A stretch of DNA of 64,000 nucleotides from Deltaproteobacteria bacterium ADurb.Bin207 (GTDB taxonomy: Bacteria; Myxococcota_A; Polyangia; Polyangiales; Polyangiaceae). Positions within the stretch are counted from its first letter, which is position 1. Every line of letters starts with the position of its first letter. This document shows positions 26,830 to 36,429 of the stretch, in pieces. The translations under genes and the position numbers were made by a program. A model generated the notes under the pieces. It was not told where the DNA came from, did no database searches, and worked only from the letters and a program-made list of their open reading frames with translations. The DNA lies in NCBI GenBank assembly GCA_002070115.1, contig MWCO01000003.1, positions 62,001 through 126,000 of the forward strand. Direction: 5' to 3'.

Positions 26830-28872
26830 TTAGACGAAGGAAGCCACCAGCCGAAAGCGTTCATCGGTGGGAATGATCGACAGCGGTTGGTAACGAGGCA
26901 AACGCTCGATGATCGGCTGCAAGGGGCGCGAAAGCTCCTCGAGTCTGCTTTGTGCGAAGAATACTTTGCATTCCTCGAATACTTGGGTTTGCCACGCGCG
27001 ACGTTGCTCCTGCCCCAGCAGTTCGACCGCCTTGCGCGCTCGTTGTATCACCCGAACATCCAGTGCGGGATCGTTCGGATCGAAACGTACCCACCACGTA
27101 CCGTGCTCGCCAGAAGGAATCCCAAGCTCCCAAAGGCGCATCCGCAAAGAAAGATCAAAGGCCGCACGTACCGCTTCATCAGCAGACATGGGGGCAACGA
27201 TCGGTCTGCCATCACGCTCGACACACGCAACTCCCCCGGCGCGCAATATCTCATCGAATAGAACGATATCGGAATGGCTGTGGGCTTCCGCCGCTCCTTG
27301 CAAGCACCGATGCACCGGCGTCCAACAAGCCGTCAAACCAATGAGGTCGACAAGGGATTGCGGCGCCCATCGATGCGCGAGAAATATCACGCTGGCTTCC
27401 GCATGAGTCTCCTCCACACTGGCCCCATACTCTCCAAGAAACTCGGCGAAGTCCCCGAACGTATGCCCAACCTCATGCAATAGCACGAGCAGGTTTGCCG
27501 CGTGCGCAAGACGAGGTATGTCGTCTTCGGAAAAGTGGGTCGACGCCACCATGAGTTCCGCCTGGCTTTCCACCATCGAGGAGCGTACGGCATTGGTGAA
27601 GGTCATCACCTTGTAGCAATCGCGTCCTTCTGAATCCGGAAGCTTTTCGCCGGCCATGGTCATGTTGCTTGCACCGCCGCCGACTAGCAAATGCTTGAGC
27701 CAAACCACGTTGAGATTCGCGCCTTGGTTGGAATCGTTCAGCATGGAAACAATAGGACGAAGCGGCTCCGGAACGGTTTCAAAGGCAGAGACGACGAGTT
27801 GAATTCCGCCTTTCGCGCCAAGCCGCGATACCTTCTCTTCCACCGTCAAGTTCACATCGATCAAGTTCGTTGGATCCGACGCGGCAATCCAACTCGGCAA
27901 GCACTCTGCCCAAGACTCATCGGTCGTTCGCGCCCGACACCAATCGGATAAATCCGCAAGCACCTCCCGCAATTCGATGGCGTGGGGAGGAACCTGCATC
28001 CGAACACGCTCCAGAAGCTCGGCCATTTCATCGAATTGTTCTGCAAATTCAAAGCTATACGGGCGAACCAAAAAGCGAAGTTCCCCCCCTTCATAACAGC
28101 GAATCCTCACCCGCGTCGCGATCGCTCGCACCTCGCCCTCGGCTGCCGACAGCGCGGGTTCGAGAAACGTTTGCTGCATCGAAAGAGCTTGCTGGCTCAA
28201 CTCATCGAAACGCTTCCATTGCCGCGCGGGTATGGCACCGTCGTTCCCCAGTGCATCATTGAAAATCCTATGGAGCTTCTTTCGAATCAGGGCGTATTCA
28301 GAGCCCAACGCTTCTTCGAATCGCAGCCGATCTTCCGGACGGTCGAAAAGGTAAAAGCCCTGAGTCACGAGAGGTGTGGCGTCATAAATATGATCGAGAA
28401 AATCGCGCCACCGGTATTGCCCCCGTTGCCGCGCCGATAGACCCTGAATCTGTTTTTCAAATTGCTCACGAGACGCGGGAGGCACGAGCACGCATCCCCG
28501 TTCCCCATGCACGTTGGAACCATGCTTGAACAGCGCAAACGCCCACGGTGCCAAGCGTTCCTTGAAGGAAGCGGATACCTCAGGAACTGTCAATATCGTT
28601 TGCACGCATCGGTTCGTCAGACCATCGAGAGGATCTAGCAGCCGCTCGTTGAGCAACGTGATCCGCTGTGCCAACTCGTGTAAACCGCGTAGAGCCTGAT
28701 CGAAACGAAGGGCCTCACCATGCACAGACTCGCCGTTTCGCGATGGAACATGCAAACGCGTGTCATCACCCGTCAGAAAATTCAACCGATACGTCGTACC
28801 GTTGAGGACGATCTCGGAACCGTGGTGAAGACGCGACTCGGAGACAAGGAGCGGAACCAAAGGTAACCTCAT
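26830..28872 (-). CDS. M49 (dipeptidyl-peptidase III)-like zinc metallopeptidase
   Basis: A 680-residue protein starting at ATG 28872, without a signal peptide. The metal site reads LLHEVGHTFGDFAEFLGEYG, then ASVEETHAEASVIFLAHRW. The bacterial M49 pattern is HEVIGH plus YASTLEEARADLVALYF, so HEVGH and EETHAE fit the same places, but one residue is missing between the histidines (HExxH instead of HExxxH). The long N-terminal helical part (VPEVSASFKERLAPWAFALF) agrees with DPP III architecture. A cytosolic peptidase is likely. It is divergent from the macrodomain gene at 28980. Confidence 0.6.
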   Translation of the reverse strand: MRLPLVPLLVSESRLHHGSEIVLNGTTYRLNFLTGDDTRLHVPSRNGESVHGEALRFDQALRGLHELAQRITLLNERLLDPLDGLTNRCVQTILTVPEVSASFKERLAPWAFALFKHGSNVHGERGCVLVPPASREQFEKQIQGLSARQRGQYRWRDFLDHIYDATPLVTQGFYLFDRPEDRLRFEEALGSEYALIRKKLHRIFNDALGNDGAIPARQWKRFDELSQQALSMQQTFLEPALSAAEGEVRAIATRVRIRCYEGGELRFLVRPYSFEFAEQFDEMAELLERVRMQVPPHAIELREVLADLSDWCRARTTDESWAECLPSWIAASDPTNLIDVNLTVEEKVSRLGAKGGIQLVVSAFETVPEPLRPIVSMLNDSNQGANLNVVWLKHLLVGGGASNMTMAGEKLPDSEGRDCYKVMTFTNAVRSSMVESQAELMVASTHFSEDDIPRLAHAANLLVLLHEVGHTFGDFAEFLGEYGASVEETHAEASVIFLAHRWAPQSLVDLIGLTACWTPVHRCLQGAAEAHSHSDIVLFDEILRAGGVACVERDGRPIVAPMSADEAVRAAFDLSLRMRLWELGIPSGEHGTWWVRFDPNDPALDVRVIQRARKAVELLGQEQRRAWQTQVFEECKVFFAQSRLEELSRPLQPIIERLPRYQPLSIIPTDERFRLVASFV

Positions 28873-28979
28873 CGAGTTGGGCAGACGATGATCTGGGATG
28901 CCCTTTGCGCTGGCGTCAAGCTCGGAGGCGAAGGGAACGCGTGTTCATGCTCGCGTCGCCTGTGATAATGTATCCCATC

Positions 28980-29567
28980 ATGTCGGAACGACGAATGGAG
29001 CAACAAATCACTGGTGGTCGAACGCTGTCTGTCTGTCGGGGAGATCTGACGGAAGAGTTCGTCGATGCGATCGTCAATGCGGCCAACGAGCGTCTTGCCC
29101 ATGGTGGAGGGTTGGCGGGGGCCATCGTAAAAAAAGGGGGAATGGAGATACAAACCGAAAGCTGGGCGCTTGCTCCTGTGCCCACGGGACGGGCGGCGGC
29201 CACGGGCGGGGGGCGCTTGCCCTGCCGACGTGTCATCCATGCGGTCGGTCCGATATGGAAAGAATATGAACCTCAACAAGCTGACCGGCTTCTTGCCTCG
29301 GCAGTCCAACAATCTCTTTCCGTGGCTTCAAAAGAAGGCCTCGTGTCGATTGCCATTCCGGCGATAAGTTCGGGCATTTTTGGGTTTCCGAAGGATCGGT
29401 GTGCAAAAGTGATGATCGACGCCGTTTTCGATTTTTTCGATCAACACGGCGATAGTACGTTGCGCGATATTCGCTTGTGCAACTTCGATGAGCCCACCGT
29501 GGCGTGTTTCGAACGAGCGTTACGCGAACGCCTAGCTCCTGTGACGGCCGAAAGCTCATCATCATGA
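28980..29567 (+). CDS. Macrodomain (ADP-ribose-binding) protein
   Basis: About 195 residues, one macrodomain. GDLTEEFVDAIVNAANERL and AHGGGLAGAIVKKGG give the adenine and ribose-phosphate loops; IAIPAISSGIFGFPKDRCA is the second phosphate loop. Bacterial relatives remove ADP-ribose or O-acetyl groups from ADP-ribose. The start is uncertain: ATG 28980 is used, ATG 28995 is possible, and the frame is open to 28905. No ribosome site stands out. It is divergent from the metallopeptidase gene. No ADP-ribosyltransferase partner is in the window. Confidence 0.85.
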   Translation: MSERRMEQQITGGRTLSVCRGDLTEEFVDAIVNAANERLAHGGGLAGAIVKKGGMEIQTESWALAPVPTGRAAATGGGRLPCRRVIHAVGPIWKEYEPQQADRLLASAVQQSLSVASKEGLVSIAIPAISSGIFGFPKDRCAKVMIDAVFDFFDQHGDSTLRDIRLCNFDEPTVACFERALRERLAPVTAESSSS

Positions 29568-29671
29568 TACCGCTTCGGTGATGGCTTCCGTCCACACCGG
29601 TACCAGATTTTTCCAGGCAGGCTCGTATTGCGAGACGCTGATGCCGTTGGCTCGAGCGATTTGCGATCGAT

Positions 29672-31174
29672 TCAATCCAAGCAAGCGCAGCATTGGCTGG
29701 GGTTGGTGCTTCCCGGAAAACCACACCATCCACCGGGTTTCCCCGCGCCAACGCAGGCTTCATGACAGTCTTTGGCACTGCCTCGACAACCCTCGCATCC
29801 GTCGTTCGAGCAAGCGCAGCATGCCGATGGATTGGTGGAACCCGGCTGTGCGCAGACCCCGACAGCACCGGCTCCCGCCTGGGCGCAAGCATGCGTACAC
29901 GTTGCCCCCCAAAGCGTGCAGGCGGAACACCCTCCGCCGCTTGGTGGTTTGACTTCGCTAGACCACGCGACAGCAACGCGATTCCGATTCCACGATGATA
30001 CGGACGCGCCTCCAAACCATACCGCTCGTGGTTTTCCTGCTTTCAATTCCAAAAATGGAGTGACTTGACCGAACGCATCGTAACTGTCTCCGCTCAATCC
30101 AAAGAGCTTACCGCGATCGACCCAGCAGGTTCCATTCACACTCGTGGCCCAATAGGTCCCATCGCCCGCCTCACGGAGCATCACATAGACGCCCCCCACA
30201 TTTTTCACATCGATGGCACCGGCGTGCATAAAAATGGGATTGCCCGCAAATCGCGCGAAATTCACGCCGTCCGTCGATGTTGCAAGTCCTATATGACGCC
30301 CGCTCGAACCCGAGCCATCGTACCACATACGATACTCGCCGTTTTCCAATAGCACCGATGGACGTCCGACCTTGTTTGCTTCCCAACTTCCCGCCGGTCC
30401 CGGAGACAATACTTCCGAGTGCTTGCTAAACTTCGTCGGCGAAGAGCCTTCCGCCAGCCAGATCCGATCGTTTTCCGCCGTGGGAGCGTCCGTATAATAC
30501 ATGCGCCACGTTGAACCAGCGTGAACCACGCTCGGATCGTTGACATGGTTGGACGATCCACGATCGAGCACCGGCGAAGGTGATGCATCCGAAGGATATT
30601 TTCGCCACTCGGCCCCGTCTTTGGACCAGGCTAGATAAATACGATCGTGACCATCGCCCCCTTGCGCCCCATAAAACATCACGGAAACGCCTCCAACATC
30701 GTGGATGTCGGGCGCGTAGACGTTGTCGGAGCCATGATTGGCGGTCGAAGACGTGGGAACCAACACGGGATTATGGCTCCATGGAGAGAACGAAGCAGGC
30801 CAACCGGGTGGTAGTGCGGGATCACAAACACAAGTGTCGTTTTCACATATTTTTCCCTGATCGCAGGTACCGCAAGGCTGTCCACAACCATCGTCGGCGC
30901 ATACCTTCCCATCACAGGAACCAACACAAGGTGTGTCGGGCGAGGAATCCGGCGCCGAACCTTCAGGTTCCGAAGTATCCGGATCCGGACTGTCCCCCGG
31001 CCAGGCATCAGACGTGGATGCGTCCGAAGGATTGGCCCCATCCCCCATCCCACCTTCGGTGTCGATCGAAGCATCCTTCGGGGATGGCGACGGTGCGGAT
31101 GCAACGTCGTTGCCGCTCGCACAACCCGGGCTGGTGAACATGACAAGCAACAACAATCCCATGCGGCAGGACAT
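29672..31174 (-). CDS. Secreted lipoprotein with five-bladed beta-propeller glycosidase-like domain
   Basis: A 500-residue lipoprotein, start ATG 31174 because CCGGAGGTCGCGCG precedes it. The lipobox is TSPGC in LLLVMFTSPGCASGN. Next is an Asp/Ser/Pro-rich linker and a myxobacterial Cys-rich module (CVGSCDGKVCADDGCGQPC). Residues about 130-420 look like a GH43/GH32-type propeller: NVYAPDIHDVGGVSVMFYGA, HVNDPSVVHAGSTWRMYYTD and GRPSVLLENGEYRMWYDGSG. The acidic residues in DPS and EYR stand where those families place catalytic groups. The tail has two copies of a Cys module ending GSTNPSxCCAC. Likely a surface glycan-binding or cleaving protein. Confidence 0.65.
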   Translation of the reverse strand: MSCRMGLLLLVMFTSPGCASGNDVASAPSPSPKDASIDTEGGMGDGANPSDASTSDAWPGDSPDPDTSEPEGSAPDSSPDTPCVGSCDGKVCADDGCGQPCGTCDQGKICENDTCVCDPALPPGWPASFSPWSHNPVLVPTSSTANHGSDNVYAPDIHDVGGVSVMFYGAQGGDGHDRIYLAWSKDGAEWRKYPSDASPSPVLDRGSSNHVNDPSVVHAGSTWRMYYTDAPTAENDRIWLAEGSSPTKFSKHSEVLSPGPAGSWEANKVGRPSVLLENGEYRMWYDGSGSSGRHIGLATSTDGVNFARFAGNPIFMHAGAIDVKNVGGVYVMLREAGDGTYWATSVNGTCWVDRGKLFGLSGDSYDAFGQVTPFLELKAGKPRAVWFGGASVSSWNRNRVAVAWSSEVKPPSGGGCSACTLWGATCTHACAQAGAGAVGVCAQPGSTNPSACCACSNDGCEGCRGSAKDCHEACVGAGKPGGWCGFPGSTNPSQCCACLD

Positions 31175-31274
31175 CGCGCGACCTCCGGAAAACATAGATT
31201 ATCACGATCGCTCGACGAGGATAATGGACCGTTTGTGCTCCCCGCAGGGTTTTGTTCGGCACCGTGGCTGCCGT

Positions 31275-33080
31275 TCACTTTCGAAGCTTGTCGAATAGCT
31301 CACGACGCGCTTCCGTCCAGGCCGCTCCCTCCCTCGGCCACAGCGGTATCCCACCGCTCACTTGCTGCAACGCTCCAGGTATCATCTTTGTCATGATTCG
31401 GTCTGAAGTTTCACGATCGATTTTTTGCACCAACTGCAAATAACCAGCATCGCTGATGCCGCGGCGCCATTGCTTCAGTCGAATCGAAGACAAAACACCG
31501 TCGAACCCCAGCGTTCGATAACCTTCCACCACCTGCTTGCCCGGATACACGAGCACGCCATCGCCATTGCAATGATCGCCTTGCGCGTTGTGGAATGTCT
31601 CCGACCACAACAGCGGATCATAAGGACCATGCCCACCTCGATTGCCATCCGTCCAAAACGTGGACTCCCAATAAAACCATCGCTCGATATCGTATTTCTG
31701 TTGAATCCAGGCGTTGGCGCGCAAGGAGGCATACCAGCCGTCGGTGAGGAACGTTCCCGTGTGCGGAAGTTCACCGTTGTAAATCCATACATGCTTGCCC
31801 ATCGAACGCGCCTGCTGCACGAGCGATGGGTCGTAAGCAGAGGCAATCATCATCACCAAATCCACTTGCTGTCCCGTCGGCGATTCCGAGCAAGTATGTC
31901 CCACCCGAAGCGAGCGAAGAAGTGGATTATTGTTATGTTTCAATAACTTACGCCATCCTGGCCCCGTCGGACTCTCGCATTGTTCGTCGGCGGCATAAAG
32001 AAATATGTCGCGTCGCAAAGGCTCATCGCGAAGTCCAAGGCCCTCGAGAGCCTCCAACGTTTTCTTTATGTTTTCGAGTTTGGTAGGGGATGGATCGCCA
32101 TACCCACCATAGGCCCCGAGCACGATGACGCTCGCGCTCTTTCCCATTCCCGGACCATGATAGCCGTATTTTTCTGTGTACAACTCGCCGGTGAGCGCTA
32201 GCCGATAGGTTTGAACGTCCTCCGGTTCGGTGATCGGAAATACCGTCGATAGATGGTGGCGATGCATGAGTTGAAACAAATGATCGACCGCCTTGCGACT
32301 GCCCATTCGGCTCGCGATGCCGCGATCGGGTTCCACATACACCATGGTTGCGACCGCCGCGTAAGGAAGCGCAACCGATCCAACCTCCAAGTCCACAGGA
32401 ATGCTTGCCAGCGCCGCGCTCGAGCTGCGTACTTCCACGCTTCCCCGATACGAACCTGCCGGTAATCCCGTGGTGGGCAACGTGATGTCGATCCACACCA
32501 CACGATGCTCCCCAGGATTGACGATCATGGGATAATTCGCCCAGGACGGGGCTACCTCGATGGGAATGAGGGGATCGGGGATGAATCGATCTCGAGACGG
32601 ATCTTCGGGCATCGACGAGGCTTTCCACCCGAGCGATTCGCCTTTTACTTTTCCGCCCGATCGTCGCTTCACCTCGAGTTCATGCACGACGAAGCGTTCG
32701 ATGGGACGGAATGAAGTGGCAGGTAATGCGCTATCGTTTTTTATCGTGACAGGACCCGAGAGTTCGTCCAGGTCGACAGTCACCGATTCGATGCGTTCGG
32801 AGGCCGCCGTCACAACGACTTGAAAAGCGATGGTCTCGCCGGGCAGACCAAACAGGCGGATGGGCTGGCCGGGCTTCCAGACAGCATTATTTTCACCTGC
32901 CATCCAAGGCAGGGCTCCGGCATGGCGCGCCACGCGTTCACCATCATCCACGACCCACACGAGTTGCTTTTCTATGGGCTTGGCCGGGGGCGGTAAAGGG
33001 ACGTCTTCGACCCCTTTCTTTTTGCAGCAAGATAACGTCAAGAAAAGCAAACCGACCAGGGCTGACCAACGATATGTCAC
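31275..33080 (-). CDS. Lipoprotein with DUF4091 (GH123-like) glycosidase domain
   Basis: About 601 residues from GTG 33080, preceded by GGAGAGAGAACC; the frame is open to 33188. The lipobox is LTLSC in LVGLLFLTLSCCKKK. An N-terminal beta-sandwich (about 60-230) is followed by a barrel-like region with RDIFLYAADEQCESPTGPGW and HVWIYNGELPHTGTFLTDGW. IERWFYWESTFWTDGNRGGH and GVLVYPGKQVVEGYRTLGFD follow, matching the DUF4091 pattern of an exposed acid and aromatic residues. Relatives act on N-acetylhexosamine glycans, but the substrate here is unknown. It is 100 bases upstream of the propeller gene on the same strand. Confidence 0.65.
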   Translation of the reverse strand: MTYRWSALVGLLFLTLSCCKKKGVEDVPLPPPAKPIEKQLVWVVDDGERVARHAGALPWMAGENNAVWKPGQPIRLFGLPGETIAFQVVVTAASERIESVTVDLDELSGPVTIKNDSALPATSFRPIERFVVHELEVKRRSGGKVKGESLGWKASSMPEDPSRDRFIPDPLIPIEVAPSWANYPMIVNPGEHRVVWIDITLPTTGLPAGSYRGSVEVRSSSAALASIPVDLEVGSVALPYAAVATMVYVEPDRGIASRMGSRKAVDHLFQLMHRHHLSTVFPITEPEDVQTYRLALTGELYTEKYGYHGPGMGKSASVIVLGAYGGYGDPSPTKLENIKKTLEALEGLGLRDEPLRRDIFLYAADEQCESPTGPGWRKLLKHNNNPLLRSLRVGHTCSESPTGQQVDLVMMIASAYDPSLVQQARSMGKHVWIYNGELPHTGTFLTDGWYASLRANAWIQQKYDIERWFYWESTFWTDGNRGGHGPYDPLLWSETFHNAQGDHCNGDGVLVYPGKQVVEGYRTLGFDGVLSSIRLKQWRRGISDAGYLQLVQKIDRETSDRIMTKMIPGALQQVSGGIPLWPREGAAWTEARRELFDKLRK

Positions 33081-33225
33081 CGGTTCTCTCTCCGTTTCGG
33101 ATCTCGGACGATCCGTCGCAAGCGATAGCCATACGCTGTACAGGGACGCGTAGCAACGGGACGAAGGATTGCCCTTGACCCTTGGCAAGCGTCAGCGAAC
33201 GTTCGGGTTTGTCAAAAGGAACGGG

Positions 33226-34197
33226 ATGATGAAAAACAATGCTTGTGTGTCTTGGATTCTCTGGGCAAACGTTGTTTTGCTGGGCTGTGGGGGCAGTGCG
33301 GGATTCGCAAAGGGAGGGGATCCATCGTTTGGGACAGAGTTAGAAACGGGAGCATTCGCCGAGACACGACAAGTCGCCGAGGAGCATGGCGAGCATGGGA
33401 AGCCATCACAAGGTGGCGCAGAACACATCACCGTGGCATCAGGCCCCATCGTGGTTGATCATACTTCTGTCAATGCGTTTGCTTCGATCCCACCGCCCGT
33501 GATTGAAAAAGCTAAACAGCAGCTCGCTTTTTTTTATGGGCATCTCTCGCACGGAGAGCAACTCCTCAACGGGATGGATATTCTTGCGAGTGAAAAGCCG
33601 CTGTACGCTTACCAGAAATCATTCTTGCAGCCGTTCGTCTCCTCCCTCGACCCGCGTCCTCAATTTCCGCAATGGGAGCCAGCTACGCGCGAACAGCTTA
33701 CCGCGGCGATCAACGACCGCAATGTGGTCATGTGGGCTTGGAGCAGTTGGCTTGGTTCCCCCGATGAGGTGGATGAGGCGTATGTCTCCGAATATCTTAC
33801 GAAAATGGAGCGTCTGGAGACGGACTTTCCAGCCGTCCGGTTTGTGTACTTCACAGGTCCCGCGCAAACCTGGGTGGATCCGCAACGCTCTATGGCAAAA
33901 AGAAACGCGCAAATCCGCGAGTACTGCAAGGCGTCGGACAAAATCCTTTTCGACATCGAAGATATTGAATTGCATGCCCCCGATGGCACCTACTACGCCA
34001 AAGGAACCCACGCCTGTGAGTGGTGTACGACATGGTGCGCCTCGCACGATTGCAGTCCGATCGTGCCGCCCTCCTGCGGAGCGTGTGACGATCGCTGTGG
34101 GGCCTGTCGTGGAAACCACACGCATTGCTTCAATTGTTATCGCAAAGGACAAGCTTTTTGGTGGCTTGCGGCTCGGCTCGTTGGCTGGAATGGGTAA
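33226..34197 (+). CDS. Lipoprotein, SGNH-hydrolase-like with Cys-rich insertion
   Basis: A 323-residue protein; start ATG 33226 or 33229 (AAAGGAACGGG upstream). The lipobox is VLLGC. The body has [20 protein letters not shown], then [16 protein letters not shown] and [31 protein letters not shown] is reminiscent of block III-V segments of SGNH-type esterases in metagenomic families. The catalytic serine would be in FYGHLSHG. Near the end, [15 protein letters not shown] and [20 protein letters not shown] interrupt the fold before [12 protein letters not shown]. It faces away from the DUF4091 gene, 145 bases apart, and precedes marC by 15 bases. Confidence 0.5.
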   Translation: MMKNNACVSWILWANVVLLGCGGSAGFAKGGDPSFGTELETGAFAETRQVAEEHGEHGKPSQGGAEHITVASGPIVVDHTSVNAFASIPPPVIEKAKQQLAFFYGHLSHGEQLLNGMDILASEKPLYAYQKSFLQPFVSSLDPRPQFPQWEPATREQLTAAINDRNVVMWAWSSWLGSPDEVDEAYVSEYLTKMERLETDFPAVRFVYFTGPAQTWVDPQRSMAKRNAQIREYCKASDKILFDIEDIELHAPDGTYYAKGTHACEWCTTWCASHDCSPIVPPSCGACDDRCGACRGNHTHCFNCYRKGQAFWWLAARLVGWNG

Positions 34198-34212
34198 TGC
34201 GGGAGCGAACTT

Positions 34213-34872
34213 ATGGATTCACGCCAAATCATCACCTACTGGATATTGTGCTTCGTCTCGATCTTTGCCGTGATCAACCCGTTTCGTGCCACGACCTGGA
34301 CGGCCATGGCTACCGAAGGATGGAGCGAGGAGCAGCGAAAACGGGCTGTCCATCGAGCGCTTCTTGTCGCAAGTGCGGTGCTGTTTTGTGCGGCTTGGAT
34401 CGGCAATCACGTCATTATTCGCTCGAATATCCATCTCGGAGGATTTCGTGTGGCAAGCGGTATCCTTTTGCTTACGACCGTGATTCGACGAATGGTTCTC
34501 AACCGGCCCTTCGATCTTCAACAGGTAAAAGGAATTTCGGAGGATCGAGCGCTTGAACTGGGGTTTGCTCCCCTTGCGTTCCCCTTGCTGAGCGGTATTG
34601 CCGCGATAGCGACGGTTATCCTGTACACCGGTGAGCCGACAGAGTTGTGGCGTCGTGGGACAACCCTTGTGGCCCTTGGGCTTACGCTTGTTCTTGCGTG
34701 GGGGATGATGCGGGCGGCACCGCGGATACATGCTTTTTGGGGTGAACAAGGCAGTCGTATCATCACCCATGGGTTGGATCTGACGATTGCGGCATGGGCG
34801 GTGGACTTCACTGCGGTTGGCGTTCGGGATTTGCTTCCGCTCATCCTTGGAACACCACCTGCAGGGGGATAA
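34213..34872 (+). CDS. MarC-family membrane protein
   Basis: A 219-residue polytopic membrane protein. About six membrane segments: 7-27, 48-68, 75-95, 113-137, 148-167 and 193-213. The family signature at the start, FVSIFAVINPF, and the later segment ELGFAPLAFPLLSGIAAIAT match MarC/UPF0056. Function is unsettled; a link to multiple antibiotic resistance was proposed and later withdrawn in E. coli. It begins at ATG 34213, close behind the SGNH-like lipoprotein gene, suggesting co-transcription. Confidence 0.85.
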   Translation: MDSRQIITYWILCFVSIFAVINPFRATTWTAMATEGWSEEQRKRAVHRALLVASAVLFCAAWIGNHVIIRSNIHLGGFRVASGILLLTTVIRRMVLNRPFDLQQVKGISEDRALELGFAPLAFPLLSGIAAIATVILYTGEPTELWRRGTTLVALGLTLVLAWGMMRAAPRIHAFWGEQGSRIITHGLDLTIAAWAVDFTAVGVRDLLPLILGTPPAGG

Positions 34873-34971
34873 ATGGCGTTCGGAAGGCCGGGCGAGCATA
34901 TTTTGCCGTGAACAACTTGTGGGAGTTCATTGTGAGGGCTCCAGTTCCAAGCGCTGGCGGCCGCCGATTGG

Positions 34972-35062
34972 CCCTGGCGGTTCGCCACCAGCGGTTTTTC
35001 TCGACGATTACCTCGTATTTCGACGAAAACCCGTCGAAAAAGGGTGGCGGTCCGCCACCTGG
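34972..35062. repeat. Cluster of nested inverted repeats before the Rpn gene
   Basis: Two compact hairpins, TGGCG-GTT-CGCCA (34975-34987) and GGTGGCG-GTC-CGCCACC (35043-35059), flank TCGACG-N6-CGTCGA (35020-35037). The left flank TGGCGGTTCGCCACC and right flank GGTGGCGGTCCGCCACC also pair with each other across the cluster. Nothing else in the window looks like this. It could be a transposition or regulatory structure belonging to the Rpn-family gene that starts 67 bases later. Confidence 0.6.
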
Positions 35063-35128
35063 ATAGACGAAAATCCCTTGTGATTTCGCGCTTGAAGCTT
35101 TGGCCCGCGGGTTGCTCTTTCGGCAACC

Positions 35129-36127
35129 ATGCACACCCTCGATCCGACCCTCGATATCGTTTTCAAACTCTTGTTTGGCGGGCCGAAAAGCAGCGACATC
35201 CTCATTGCGTTGCTCGGGGCCGTGCTGCAGCCGCAAAGCCCGATCACCGAGGTGAGCATCCTGAATCCCGCTGTTCCCAAGCAAACGACCGAAGAAAAAG
35301 ACATCGTGCTGGACCTGCTGGTCCGGTTGCAGGACGGCACCCTGGTCAACATCGAGATGCAGGCTGAAAATCGTCCCGGGTTTCGTAGCCGCGCGCTGTA
35401 TTACTGGGCTCGCGTGTACGCGGATCAGCTCCATCGGGGCGAAGACTACGAGAAGCTCAAGCCAGTGGTGATGATCGTGTTTACGGGATATCGGGAGAAC
35501 ATCACGCGGAGATTGCATGCGGTGTTTCATGTCTTGGAAATCCATGAACACGTTCGCTTCCAGCAAGGCTTCGAGCTACACTTGATAGAACTTCCCAGAA
35601 TCAAAGAGCCACAGGCCATGGCAACGGCGCGCGCCGCGATGCGTCGCTGGGCAAGATTTCTTGGTGCAAATACGGATGAGGAGCGAGAGTCGGTGGCGAA
35701 GGAGGATCCCATGGTACAGCAGGCTCAGAAGATCCTGATGGAGATATCGAGCGACGAGGATGTGCAGAAGCTTTTACGCGAACGCGATGTAGCGAGGAAG
35801 TTTTTGGAGATGGACCTGGTGCTTGCCACGGAGCGAGCGGAAGCCAAGGGCTGGAAGCGGGGCAGGAAAAAGGGCAGGGAAGAGGGCAGGAAAGAGGGCA
35901 GGAAAGAGGGCAGGAAAGAGGGACGGCAGCAGGGCCGCGAGGAAGGACGCAGGGAAGCGATCATGCAGCTTCTTTCCCTTCGTGGAATCGAACTGACGCC
36001 GGCGGACCATAGCGCCCTTATGGCCTGCAACCACATGGAAACATTAGATAAATTGCTTCAGCGGGCCTTGACTCTTCCACCGGACGAGTCTCTGTTCGAC
36101 GGTATCGATGTGCAGTCAAAACCTTAG
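35129..36127 (+). CDS. Rpn-family recombination-promoting nuclease / PD-(D/E)XK transposase
   Basis: A 332-residue protein. The family opening is DPTLDIVFKLLFGGPKSSDI. The nuclease core is EKDIVLDLLVRLQDGTLVNI followed by EMQ, with the D...E-x-Q arrangement of PD-(D/E)XK enzymes, then RALYYWARVYADQLHRGEDY. A highly charged segment of GRKE repeats (about 245-270) precedes a helical tail; this is usual for the family. RpnA-E of E. coli are DNA endonucleases that promote RecA-independent recombination. Such genes are often horizontally spread, and the hairpin cluster just upstream fits a mobile origin. Confidence 0.85.
   Translation: MHTLDPTLDIVFKLLFGGPKSSDILIALLGAVLQPQSPITEVSILNPAVPKQTTEEKDIVLDLLVRLQDGTLVNIEMQAENRPGFRSRALYYWARVYADQLHRGEDYEKLKPVVMIVFTGYRENITRRLHAVFHVLEIHEHVRFQQGFELHLIELPRIKEPQAMATARAAMRRWARFLGANTDEERESVAKEDPMVQQAQKILMEISSDEDVQKLLRERDVARKFLEMDLVLATERAEAKGWKRGRKKGREEGRKEGRKEGRKEGRQQGREEGRREAIMQLLSLRGIELTPADHSALMACNHMETLDKLLQRALTLPPDESLFDGIDVQSKP
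35861..35922 (+). repeat. 12-base tandem repeat in the Rpn gene
   Basis: About five imperfect copies of GGCAGGAAAGAG encode the Gly-Arg-Lys-Glu repeats. It is in frame and likely slippage-prone. Confidence 0.8.
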
Positions 36128-36429
36128 TTTCCGCTGACAATCGACGTGCTCGGGCCACTTCCCCTGCGGCATGATTCGTCACGATCCGGAGAATATCGCC
36201 GCATAAGATTCCATGCGCCCGTTGCCTTGCTCAAAAACCGCACTACGACCGCAATTTCGGCCCCTGAATCACGATATCGTTGGGATTTCTTGCATCCAGT
36301 TCCGTTACAGGAAGATTCTCCCATGTTTGACCACGGATGCCATTGGCCAATTACTTGCCCGAATCAGCCCAACCAGCCAAATCCGTCTCTCCTCCGCCGT
36401 CAACGCGGAGGCCAAGCACGGTGCCTTCC
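36128..36429. other. 302-base gap before the L,D-transpeptidase; nothing recognised
   Basis: No gene on either strand that I can defend. The transpeptidase frame is open back to 36337, but that part is proline/serine-rich and unlike a signal peptide. No hairpin or AT-rich element stands out. A promoter for the transpeptidase is expected here. Confidence 0.35.
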
